Below, one piece after another: positions 52,858 to 61,912 of a stretch of DNA of 64,000 bases. Position 1 is the stretch's first letter; each line of letters starts with the position of its first letter. Origin of the DNA: Turritopsis dohrnii (taxonomy: Eukaryota; Cnidaria; Hydrozoa; Anthoathecata; Oceaniidae); the NCBI GenBank assembly GCA_027922465.2, contig BQMF02000025.1, forward strand, positions 777,501 to 841,500. The letters run 5' to 3'. Made by a program: the position numbers and the translations under genes. The notes below the pieces were generated by a model. That model saw nothing but the letters and a program-made list of their open reading frames with translations, was not told where the DNA came from and did not search any database.

Positions 52858-53217
52858 TGAGAATTACGTCAGGCCGCGCAGCGAGCTAATACTGGAATCT
52901 CCGCTTTGCTAAATAAATAAATAAATTTGCTAAATAAATCTCGAGGTCATCGCTTGAACCGAACAACTTTCATCATGACAGGGTACAGACAAAAAATAAA
53001 CAATATATTTTGGTTGAAATATTTTCTTTTATCATGATATACAGTTAACGTGAAAAACCTCTTCCGCGAGAACGATTGTAGTGATATCCTATAAAACAAA
53101 AGAAACAAGTGAATATGATGCGGTTGGGCGGGAGGGCAGTATTAGCTCGTCGGTTCCGATTTTACTCGTAAAATCGGAATTACATTGCGGCCGCTGCGCG
53201 GCCTGACGTAATTCTCA
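52858..53217. repeat. Terminal inverted segment with an extra copy of the DIRS end
   Basis: ttgagaattacgtcaggccg at 52858 recurs in inverted order near 53,198-53,217; the pairing extends through cgcgcagcg to agctaatactg, with about 50 bases more on the right side. Inside the left half is a variant of the DIRS terminal repeat (52,883-52,968; ctaatactggaatctccgct, a duplicated aataaat part). This could be the internal complementary region of the DIRS element or a separate small derivative of it. Confidence 0.6.
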
Positions 53218-53239
53218 ATTTTACAATTTTACTTCAATT

Positions 53240-53320
53240 TTAAATCTCCACCGGAGCTAATACTGGAGTCTCCGCTTTGCTAAATAAATCTCGAGGTCAT
53301 CGCTTTAACCTCCTTTCTTC
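53240..53320 (-). repeat. DIRS inverted terminal repeat, 3' side
   Basis: It is the inverted copy of 57415-57496. It overlaps the last codons and the stop of the recombinase frame, so the repeat is partly coding. Confidence 0.85.
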
Positions 53321-54277
53321 AAAGCCCTTGTTTAGTACTGCTGATTGAAAATTTAATGTTGGGTCTGATATTTCCTTATGGTAAAACTTTTGAAATGTTG
53401 ATTCATTCGACCAATGGCCTTGTTTGAGAACATCACTAACAGACACCTCTACTTTTGCAGCTTTAGAACTAGCAGCCGATCTAGTAGAGTGGCCTGTGAA
53501 CCTTTCCGCATTTATCCCGGTAAATTTTAAGAATTGACAAAGCCAGCGTGAGACGGTGGAAGTTGTCACTGCTTTGTGTGGTTTAATATGGCTTACTAGG
53601 AGCTGGTTTTCATTCACTCCCCATTTTTCCCTTCTCTGTAAGTAAGACTCAATTGTATCACATACACACAGCTTATTGTTTTCTTTAAACTTATAAAATT
53701 TTATAAAAGGTATTGGTTTTCCCGGTTTAGAAACTTTTGAATGCTTAGAAAAATTGAATAAGTAAAAATCTTTATGCTTAACTAAATAATTAACCTCTAG
53801 GCTAGTGATCTCAGATGCGCGAGAAGCAGCTGTTAAAGACATTAACATAGTCAATTTTAGAGACAAAATTTTGTCCGATAATAGCTCATTATTCTGCAGA
53901 CTTATGATGTAAGAAAGTACATCTTCCACATCCCAAATAAACATGCATTTAACTTGTGGTGGTCTCTTATTAAATACTCCTGTCATCAAAGCTTTTACTC
54001 TAGGATGTTCCCCAACTTTGATTCCTTCAATAGGGTCATGATAGGCAGATATTGCAGATCTGTAACCCCCTATAGTTCCGTGCTGCAGACCATCAGCAAA
54101 GAGTTCCGCTAAAAAATCTAAAACGAAACTTAGAGGACATCTAATGGGACATATTTCTCGTTGAGCACACCAGCGATGCCATTTTCCCCAAGCCGACTGG
54201 TAATTTTGCAGTGTTCCTGATCGTCTAGAACTTGTGATAAGGGAGGCAGCCCTTTCTGATATTCCCTCTGTCTCCAA
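53297..54277 (-). CDS. Tyrosine recombinase (YR) of the DIRS element
   Basis: The open frame of 326 codons has the full YR set: R153 (ASRASE), H263-x-x-R266 (GHSTRSA), H288-W and the nucleophile Y299 (FYHKE). The N-terminal part shows the SAM-like core-binding region. It performs the circle-to-genome integration step of DIRS elements. The frame opens after a TAG at 54296-54298 and its first codon as listed is TTG, so the true start is uncertain. It may be expressed by readthrough or reinitiation, or from an upstream ATG in an intact copy. It ends inside the terminal repeat. Confidence 0.9.
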   Translation of the reverse strand: METEGISERAASLITSSRRSGTLQNYQSAWGKWHRWCAQREICPIRCPLSFVLDFLAELFADGLQHGTIGGYRSAISAYHDPIEGIKVGEHPRVKALMTGVFNKRPPQVKCMFIWDVEDVLSYIISLQNNELLSDKILSLKLTMLMSLTAASRASEITSLEVNYLVKHKDFYLFNFSKHSKVSKPGKPIPFIKFYKFKENNKLCVCDTIESYLQRREKWGVNENQLLVSHIKPHKAVTTSTVSRWLCQFLKFTGINAERFTGHSTRSAASSKAAKVEVSVSDVLKQGHWSNESTFQKFYHKEISDPTLNFQSAVLNKGFEERRLKR

Positions 54278-54298
54278 GGTTTTCCTGAAATGGTCCTA

Positions 54299-54660
54299 AC
54301 CATTAGCCTTAGACAATTGTTTTGAACCAGATGATGTCTCATACCCTTTGGGTCTAGAAGGATGTCTGGAAAGTCCGGAAGGAGCATTGGATTTGAGAAT
54401 GACATTTGTAAAAGAGTTGGGAACCAAGGCTGTGTCTGCCAAGTTGGCGTGATAAGAATCATGTCCGAGCACTCCACCTGCACTTTTTTTTGCTACCCGA
54501 CCTATCAGATTGAAGGGTGGGAACGCATAAGTGAAAAGTTGGCTCCAATTCATTTGAAAGGCATCCCTTCCCTGACTGTACGGGTCTAGTTTCCAAGACA
54601 CATATCGATGAAGTTGATGTGATATTCCTGGATGCAAACAGGTCTATCTCTGGTCTCCCC
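54299..54660 (-). pseudogene. Frameshifted methyltransferase-like segment of the DIRS element
   Basis: After EIDLFAS at the end of the RT/RNase H frame, the family's continuation (HRYVSWKLDP, AFQMNW, YAFPPFNLIGRV) is found in a second frame from about 54637. Then PTWQTQPWFPTLL, LLDPKG and LVQNNCLRLMV are found in a third from about 54483. So one small indel lies near 54,638 and another at or near a run of eight T (54484-54491; A on the coding strand). The FPPF block suggests the DAM-type methyltransferase domain that follows RNase H in DIRS. Either these are decay or base-calling errors in homopolymers. Confidence 0.7.
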
Positions 54661-57254
54661 TTCACTTGACAGATTTGTTGGAAGATGCATGGAAGTAGCT
54701 TCCATTCGCTTGAGTCCTGCACCGAGCGAGACTCCCGATCTGCTTCCTTGTTCATTGCACTTGGGATATATTCGGCAGTAATCACGATCTGTCTCTCTAA
54801 AAGGTAGTCCCATATTCTCTTGCTTATTTGCAATAGTTGTTCGTTTCTGGTTCCCCCCATTTTTAAAAGGTATTTCAATGCTACCATATTGTCTAACTGA
54901 ACATGTAAGATCACACCTTTCTTTTCTGGCAAGGTGAAAGTTTTGATTGCTATCTCTGCTGCCATCAATTCTAGTACATTTATGTGCAACATTCGTTCTT
55001 CCCTGCTCCAGGGTCCGCCTGTTGTCCTGCCCTTGCATGCTGCTCCCCAGCCCTCCTTTGACGCATCTGAGTTGATTATCATCTGAGCTGGAGGTAAAAT
55101 CAGACATTTGCCATTGTATAGGTCCAAATTCAGAAGCCACCAGTTGATTTCCTGCCTGGCCTCCTCCGACAGAGGGAACTTTGCCTCGAATGATTTTTGT
55201 TTCTGTAACTCCCGAATCTGTTGTCGTTGTAAAAACCGATACTGTAGCGGAGCTGGTAACACTGCTATTGCTGTAGAAGACAAACGGCCTATGAGTCGGG
55301 TCAATTCCCTCACTGAAACCCTCGATGACTGCAGTATTCCCTGGCATTCTGTCTGAATAGACATTACGGTTTCCTCTGGAAGTTTTACAGTCATTGTTAG
55401 GCTGTCTATAATGACCCCTAGGAACTTCAGACATTGTGTTGGTTGCAACACTGACTTGGGGATATTGATAAGAAACCCTAGATTTTGCAAAAGAAAAATC
55501 AATGTGTCTCGGGCCAACAATAAGTTTTCCCTTGTCTTTGCTATTAAGAGCATATCGTCCAGATAAATGATGACTTTCACATTTAGTTTCCTTAACAGGG
55601 AGATGGGAATTTTCAATAACTTTGTAAATATCCTGGGTGCTGTGCCTAGACCAAAACACAGACAAAGGAATTCGTATAAATTGCCTTCCCACAGAAATCT
55701 CACATACTTCCTGGAAGACTCTGATAATGGTACTACGAAATAGGCATCTTTCAAGTCGATTTTGCACATAAAATCCCCTGGATTCAGTAACTCCTTTAGC
55801 AGGAATAATCCCTCCATTTTGAAGTGGACGTAGGGAATGTGTTTGTTTAATTGTTTCAAGTTGATTACAGGGCGATTCCCCCCATCCTTTTTGGGTACTA
55901 AAAAAATTGTGCTCAGAAAATGATTTGACAGTGGGTCTACCTTCCTGATAGCTCCCTTTTTTAACATTGCCTGGATCTCTTGTTTCACAAGATCCTTTTC
56001 CTCTTCTCTCCCCACAGAGAACTGTTTTGGAGCCTGTTGTTGTACAGGTGTTGAGTGAAACTCTATTTGAAATCCCTTTACTGTGTTCAAAATGTATGGA
56101 TCGCTTGTCAATTTTTCCCAATTGCTTACAAAATGCCTTAGTCTCCCGGCCAAAGGTACCTGAGGAATAGGACTTGGAAATAGTCTTAACACAGCTGGGT
56201 GAATTTTGTGAAATTTGTCTGGAGACAAAAGCTCTACTGTTTGGCCTATCAAAGAAAAAGGATTGAAATTTTTACCTCTACCATTTGGTGGTCTATTGGT
56301 ATTTGAGAATTGTTGTCCAGCTGAGGTAAATAATCCACGCCCCCTACCTCTTGATGATTGGGGTAAGGGGCTTCTTGAAAAGGGCCGGCGATTCGAAGGT
56401 CCAGCATTACCACCACGTGTAGGTTTACTGAATGTCCCAAACAATTCCTTCGATTTATTCTTGGAATTCACAGATTTCGACACTACTTCCTCATACTTTG
56501 GACCAAACAAAAAGTTGGTTTCGTTGTTTTTGAAAGTTGAAGACATGTCCTTTAACACAGTTTCGGTCTTTTTCTTATCATTGAGAAATGCAATGAGCAC
56601 ATTGAAACGTCGTAAATACGAGCAAGAATTGAAAGCCTGGTCCAGTAACAACACTGCTTGGTCAAATAAACTTGACATTTCACATATAGCTGCTTTTTGA
56701 TTACTGGCAGCCTCTTCTGACTCGAGTAAACTTTCTTTTTCCTGCTCCATGGCAGTCCAGAGTCTACACAAGGGTCCATAAACACTTTGTACCCGTTGCT
56801 GAAGTGAAGATAACTGTAAATCTTGGCTCAACGTAACTTTTCGTCCTTGTTCATTAAGGAGCTCCTTGAGATAAGGATCTAAGTCCTTTACATTGCCAAC
56901 ATTTGTTGGGACAGGATTTTCCGACAATATCCCTTCCTTGAGGGTTTTATTTTTGATATAAATATCCATATACTTGTTGGCATACTCTGCTAAAGGTGCA
57001 GATAATGTCCAATCATTGAGTTCACTATCATCAAGTTCAAATCTTCCAACCTTCATAGGTGGTTGTTCGTCAGGTTGGTCATCTTCCAAACCTCTCCCTC
57101 TTTTCGGGGAGTTGTCATGCCCCCTCGACGGGGTTTGTTCAAAACTGTGGTTGGTGTCCACCACTTCGTCATTACTATCACTAGTTTCATGTAACTCCTG
57201 TTCAATCGATTGTTGTTGTGGAGACCCCATTCTGAGAGAAACACGAGAAAACAT
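54459..57254 (-). CDS. Gag plus reverse transcriptase and RNase H of the DIRS element
   Basis: A 931-codon frame from ATG at 57254. Residues 1-330 are gag-like: acidic and helical, then arginine/glycine-rich (RGGNAGPSNRR, SSRGRGRG). RT spans about 415-620 with CKIDLKDAYF (D500) and YLDD (564-567). RNase H spans about 722-842 with D730, E762, D788 and D839, all four catalytic positions kept. The true product probably stops matching the family after EIDLFAS (about 875), where a frameshift occurs; the last 55 residues are out of frame. Gag and RT are commonly separate ORFs in DIRS; here they are one frame. A 511-codon open stretch in another frame overlaps it but shows no motif. Confidence 0.9.
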   Translation of the reverse strand: MFSRVSLRMGSPQQQSIEQELHETSDSNDEVVDTNHSFEQTPSRGHDNSPKRGRGLEDDQPDEQPPMKVGRFELDDSELNDWTLSAPLAEYANKYMDIYIKNKTLKEGILSENPVPTNVGNVKDLDPYLKELLNEQGRKVTLSQDLQLSSLQQRVQSVYGPLCRLWTAMEQEKESLLESEEAASNQKAAICEMSSLFDQAVLLLDQAFNSCSYLRRFNVLIAFLNDKKKTETVLKDMSSTFKNNETNFLFGPKYEEVVSKSVNSKNKSKELFGTFSKPTRGGNAGPSNRRPFSRSPLPQSSRGRGRGLFTSAGQQFSNTNRPPNGRGKNFNPFSLIGQTVELLSPDKFHKIHPAVLRLFPSPIPQVPLAGRLRHFVSNWEKLTSDPYILNTVKGFQIEFHSTPVQQQAPKQFSVGREEEKDLVKQEIQAMLKKGAIRKVDPLSNHFLSTIFLVPKKDGGNRPVINLKQLNKHIPYVHFKMEGLFLLKELLNPGDFMCKIDLKDAYFVVPLSESSRKYVRFLWEGNLYEFLCLCFGLGTAPRIFTKLLKIPISLLRKLNVKVIIYLDDMLLIAKTRENLLLARDTLIFLLQNLGFLINIPKSVLQPTQCLKFLGVIIDSLTMTVKLPEETVMSIQTECQGILQSSRVSVRELTRLIGRLSSTAIAVLPAPLQYRFLQRQQIRELQKQKSFEAKFPLSEEARQEINWWLLNLDLYNGKCLILPPAQMIINSDASKEGWGAACKGRTTGGPWSREERMLHINVLELMAAEIAIKTFTLPEKKGVILHVQLDNMVALKYLLKMGGTRNEQLLQISKRIWDYLLERQIVITAEYIPSAMNKEADRESRSVQDSSEWKLLPCIFQQICQVKGRPEIDLFASRNITSTSSICVLETRPVQSGKGCLSNELEPTFHLCVPTLQSDRSGSKKKCRWSART

Positions 57255-57414
57255 GATAAAATATCTCTGCTAGGAAAGCATGAAAGTAACATAGGAAATT
57301 ACTGAAGTACAATCTCGTTAAATTTAAATAGGATTAAGATAGTATTGTTGGATAAATGTTCAAGATGTATCGTTTACTTACACTGCACGTCTTGTTCGTT
57401 CGAGCGAAGAAAAG

Positions 57415-57496
57415 CGAAGAAGGAGGTTAAAGCGATGACCTCGAGATTTATTTAGCAAAGCGGAGACTCCAGTATTAGCTCCGGTGGAGATTTTAC
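57415..57496 (-). repeat. DIRS inverted terminal repeat, 5' side
   Basis: It is the inverted copy of 53240-53320 and nearly identical over about 75 bp, starting at gaagaaggaggttaaagcg. It lies about 160 bases upstream of the gag ATG. Confidence 0.85.
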
Positions 57497-57499
57497 GAA

Positions 57500-58290
57500 G
57501 TAAAATTATATCCATGATCAATTGAATAAACAAAAGTACAAGCATGAAAAAGTGAGGTTTGAATTTGGGCGTTTTGATTTCGACGCCCAATAGCGCATTG
57601 TGCTATAGTGTTTGTCCAATTATATGTTTTCATGGAACGATATACTGACAACCTATCACATGGATTGAAATAGAATCATTTGAATTTGTGATAAGTTCAA
57701 TTAAACAAGTAACCGACAGATATAAAGATTTATCTAACTTCTTTTGCAACCTTGAAACGGAAACAAGGATCGCTAACTCCTAACCCCTACTTAGGGTCTA
57801 TCATAGCAATTGCTTTAACGAAACATATCTGGAAGAAAAGTTGAAGCATCTAAGAAAAGCCATCATCGAAATGAATGGTTACCCAACATGGACTTTTAAT
57901 AAAGTAGTCAATGAAATCGAAAAAAATAGCCATCTTTTTACAAAATTTTAAGAATCTATTTCGTATGTGTTTGCACATTCGCAAAAAACACCGCTATCAC
58001 AGTTCAATAGTAGTATGCATGAAAGTAAGGACCTGTTTCAACATTAGAAGTAACATGGTCGGACATGGACTGACACATGGACAAATGAATGTCGCACGAC
58101 ATTATTCATAAGTTATAGATACCACAACCACATTGACTAATTCGTAAAGAAGTCAAAATGAATGCAGTGTCTTTGTGAAGCTGACCTTCGTCATAATGCT
58201 TACAGGGAGAAGTATTGTATTTTCAATAGTCTTGAGCTTTAGTTGTAGCCTTTGTAGATTCTGTTGAATTGGAAGCATTGTGATTGGTTA
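57500..58290 (+). pseudogene. Flank with a reverse-transcriptase C-terminal scrap
   Basis: At about 57,783-57,951 the plus strand reads LEEKLKHLRKAIIEMNGYPT followed by WTFNKVVNEIEK and a stop. The E-x-H-L-x-x-(A/L)-(I/L)..NGYP block is typical of the region after the RT core in Penelope-like and some LINE proteins. The rest of the stretch has nothing I can support; it also contains a short gggcgt..acgccc hairpin near 57,568. Confidence 0.4.
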
Positions 58291-58983
58291 CAGTGCCGTA
58301 GACACGAAATTTTTTTTAGGGGGGCCCTGATGTATAGTATCTACAGAGGCCCCACCATGGTTGGGGCCGAGGGGGCCGAAAATTTTTGGGATTTTATACC
58401 CTCTAGATTAGCTAAAACTGCATTTTCGAAAATCAATTTTAAACAATAGGATATCCAAAATGACATGAAATTCTAGTATATTTTCAAGTTTCTAAGACTA
58501 TCTTTGTTATAAACTCTGCATATATACCATTACATTTTTGATAAGTACTACGATGGATATTGAAACAAAAATAGTAGCAAATGCTTTGTAGCGCAAAGTG
58601 TCTAAAGATGTTTTTTCTTGTGTCGTATTTGTCGATGAACTCATTCGCAACAGCTTTTAAGTCCAGTTTATCAACAGCATCTTTGTGGATGTGAAGAACG
58701 AGTAAGTTATCTTTCCTCTTTATTGTTGTTATCATTCCTTTGAATCACCATAATGCAACACTTGCCGCATTGATTTATCCTGTTATTTCGTTGTGTCGTG
58801 CATGTCACCTCAAATGTGCATTAAAAGGGGGAAATAGTAAGCAAATATAAAGGAAATAAGGAAATGCAGACAACTCGAGAAGAAAACGTTATTTCTGATC
58901 TAAATCTAAAAAAAACTTCATAATCTGAAAAAAGTTTTGGGGGGGCCCGGGCCCCCCTGGCCCCCCCGGTGTCTACAGCACTG
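58291..58983 (-). mobile_element. Deleted hAT element with the transposase dimerisation end
   Basis: The left end is cagtgccgtagacac and the right end gtgtctacagcactg, with G/C-rich runs (ggggggccc) just inside both; these are hAT-style termini. On the minus strand (58484-58735) the frame reads KRKDNLLVLHIHKDAVDKLD then LKAVANEFI and KNIFRHF, the C-terminal hAT dimerisation domain as in ZMYM1-like transposases. The catalytic core is missing. The eight flanking bases share only ggtta, so the target duplication is worn. Confidence 0.7.
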
Positions 58984-60438
58984 GGTTAATTATATTTTCA
59001 ACTGTTGCGAATCTCCACTCAATTCAAACTGAGTGAATCATCAAAAATTAAAAGTCTGAGGCTCTTTAAAAACACGTGGTAAAGCCTCGAAAAGAAGCAG
59101 AAAAGTAATGTAAGGGAAAGTTTACATTGTGATGAACTTTCGTTTCGGATGGTTTTTGAGGTCTTTCAGTTGTAAGACAACAAATTAAAAAAAATGGGTT
59201 TGAGCGAAAACTTTTGTATTTTTGGGAGCAGAAAAATTCAGAGAATCTTTGTGGAAAAAGAATTTTCAAGAAGCGCCGCTTGGATCGGTTGAAGTTTTCT
59301 CTGAGATCATTCTAAAGATAAAGTGATTCATCCTCTAAATGAACAATATTCTTAGAAAAATGCACTAAGAACAATATGAGTTTCTATAGCAACGGAGGAA
59401 GTATGTGTTATCTTCAATAAATCATCACTGAATCATCTTTAGCAACCGTCAAGAGGTAAAGAAATCTGGCACTCACCAGGTTATGAAAATCACTACTCTT
59501 AACAACGCGCAATACACATTAAACGTAATTTAATTATCATTAGAAATTGTCCAAGCAATTAGCTGTTAAATTAAAGGTAGAGAAACCAATTAAAGGATCC
59601 ATCATTCAAAATGGCGTACTTATACAAAATAGTATGTTTTCTTTGTTACTTCGTAATCTTCTAAATCTTTATTTTTTTCTACGTACATAAAAAACTGTCA
59701 TATTTTTTCTCGTCGTCATGACATTCTTACTCGTCTATTGCTTTATTAACATTTAGGACCGTGAAGTAACAACACGCTGTCAAATTATCTTGCCTTGAAA
59801 CTAGATTACATACAGAGGACATAGTTCACAAGTAGTTCATTCTTATGATTTAGACTTTCTTTCAAAGGCTCTTAGTATTTCAACCTTAAACTTCAAATTC
59901 CCCCAAACTATGCTGATAATATGTTTGATGGCTCTGATGGTTCAACCCTGCTCAATAATAATCATATCGAAAGATATTCTAGCGAGATTGTCGACACGGA
60001 CTGCAGGGAATGACAAGTAACCATAACTAAAAAGACTTTTTCCCACAAAGAAAGCTTTTTACCAATAACAAACATTAAATGTAACAATTATAATTTCCTA
60101 ATCAAAAAATTACTTATAATTAAATGTCTCAAATTCAAATTCACCACCACTAGGCATTGTATGGACGTGAATGATATTACTCAGTCATGGGAAACGGTGT
60201 TTGAAATGATATTTGAGAAGAAAATACCGAATATAACAATCGTAACTTATATAATTAATGTATCATAAGTCAATCCAAATGCAAATGCTTTTTATTGAAA
60301 GCAACACTTATGAAAAACTTCATGAATGCACAGAAATTCTTCATAATGATATTGATGACGCATGAAGTCTTAACTTCAGAAACACTGATATATACAAACA
60401 CTATATACACAATTAATCACTTTTATATGAAACCGTAA
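58984..60438. other. Gene-free stretch
   Basis: AT-rich sequence without recognisable coding or repeat structure. Confidence 0.4.
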
Positions 60439-60440
60439 TA

Positions 60441-61071
60441 CAGTGGAACCTCTATTAACGGTCACCTCCATACATCGGTCACCTCCTGATAAGCAGCCAG
60501 AAGAGAAAGTCCCTGCCGAATTTATTGTCAAACTCTTATAAAAAAACCTCCATACATCGGTCACCTCCAATCAACGGTCAAACGGCCACTTTCTATTGTC
60601 CCAATGTCTTATTTTACCTCTATTAACGGTCAAAAAAATCTTTATGCAAGCAAATGAAAGGAAAAATATCTTATTTATAATAATTATTTACAAAAATAAA
60701 GTCAAGTCAAGCAGCTTCATCTATTGTAGATGATTTGAACTTCAAAACATTAGGTGATGCTGACTTAGTAAGTACTTTGAATCTTGTCACACAAGGACTT
60801 GAAGCACTTAGGCTCAATAATCTTTCACAAAAAAGTAACAGTTTATTTCAGTAAAAAGTTGTAACATGATTGTAGATTGTACTGATAAGATACGTGTATT
60901 TACTTGTGTTTATTTTGATCATGAATCATTCTTTGTGCCCCTCCTATCTCTCCCGACCAGCCTTTTGGATAAAAAGGTACATTCATATAAAACCTCCATA
61001 CATCGGTCACCTCTAATGCAACGGCCACTAAGCTGGGTCCCCCAAAGTGGCCGCTATTAGAGGTTCTACTG
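60441..61071. mobile_element. 631-bp pogo/Tigger-like deleted element
   Basis: The ends are cagtggaacctctattaac on the left and ctattagaggttctactg on the right, flanked by TA (60439-60440, 61072-61073). The motifs ggtcacctcc and catacatcggtcacctc recur in both orientations inside the ends. A short plus-strand reading frame near 60,706-60,854 (SSIVDDLNFKTLGDADLV..) has protein-like composition and may be the C-terminus of the lost transposase. Confidence 0.7.
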
Positions 61072-61073
61072 TA

Positions 61074-61912
61074 ATATTAATATTCCTTAAATATTTTTTT
61101 TTCCGACATCGTTACAAGTGATATGATTACTTTCAAAACTTTTCTTGATATGTGTTGCACATTTGATTATTACACCGACTCCAAGATGAAAACTTCCGGT
61201 TATCCCTAGCCAAATGGGATTGTTGTCTATTTTACCAGAAGAAACCGTATAAATAGGTATAATAATCTGTGTCTAACACAAAGACTGTCAAAGTTTACAA
61301 TTTTCATGCAACCACGCCAAACTGAATGGAAATATAGTTAAAATACAATTACACTTCATAATTACTGTACAATAATCGAGAAAATTGAATCTTTTGATAT
61401 AATCTGCTCCGATAATTTCTGGGTTTAATCGGATTACTTTCAAATACTATTGCATCAAGTCCGGAATGAAATTCTTTCCAGGACGATGAGAAATTCTTAC
61501 ACAACAAAAAAAGATTCGAAAAAAACGTGCCAATAGAGCTGTGGATTAAATGTAAAGATAAACATGAAGCCATATAAAGAAATCGGAAAAGAAATTCGTA
61601 ACTTGGAAAACTAACACAACCATTAACATGATCATGGTACATTTCGAAAATTGATTGAATGTCGAATGTCTTGAATGTCGCTCTTTCGAGTACAAATATC
61701 ATGGAAAGTAAAATAAGTTAGTGAGTAAGTCAGCTTCAAAACTTTCTTGGACACATTGATCATAAACACAATTATCATTAAGTACTGCAAAGCACTATTA
61801 TATATAAAAGATATTCGACGATTTCAACAATTTAGAGTCTGACATAAAAATAATAACCTTAAAGACGGGTTTCCAGACCAATACTTCCATCGTATACAAC
61901 TATATACCAATA
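61074..61912. other. Gene-free stretch downstream of the receptor gene
   Basis: Probably includes the 3' untranslated region of the minus-strand gene that stops at 61913. No other structure seen. Confidence 0.4.

Larger units (their letters stand above)
53240..57496 (-). mobile_element. DIRS-type tyrosine-recombinase retrotransposon
   Basis: The minus-strand element has inverted terminal repeats of about 80 bp (53240-53320 and 57415-57496; shared core cggagctaatactggagtct..aaatctcgaggtcatcgc). Between them lie a fused gag/RT/RNase H frame, a frameshifted methyltransferase-like region, and a tyrosine recombinase frame. Inverted ends, no integrase and a YR are the marks of DIRS. The repeats are almost identical, so the copy is fairly young, but two frameshifts interrupt the region before YR. 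The left end is complicated by an additional repeat copy (52858-53217). Confidence 0.9.

Noticed and set aside
54586..56121. 511-codon open frame on the minus strand overlapping the DIRS RT/RNase H frame
   Set aside because: It has no motif, its first listed codon is TTG, and the overlapping frame holds intact RT and RNase H catalytic residues. It is most simply a stop-free shadow of the real frame.
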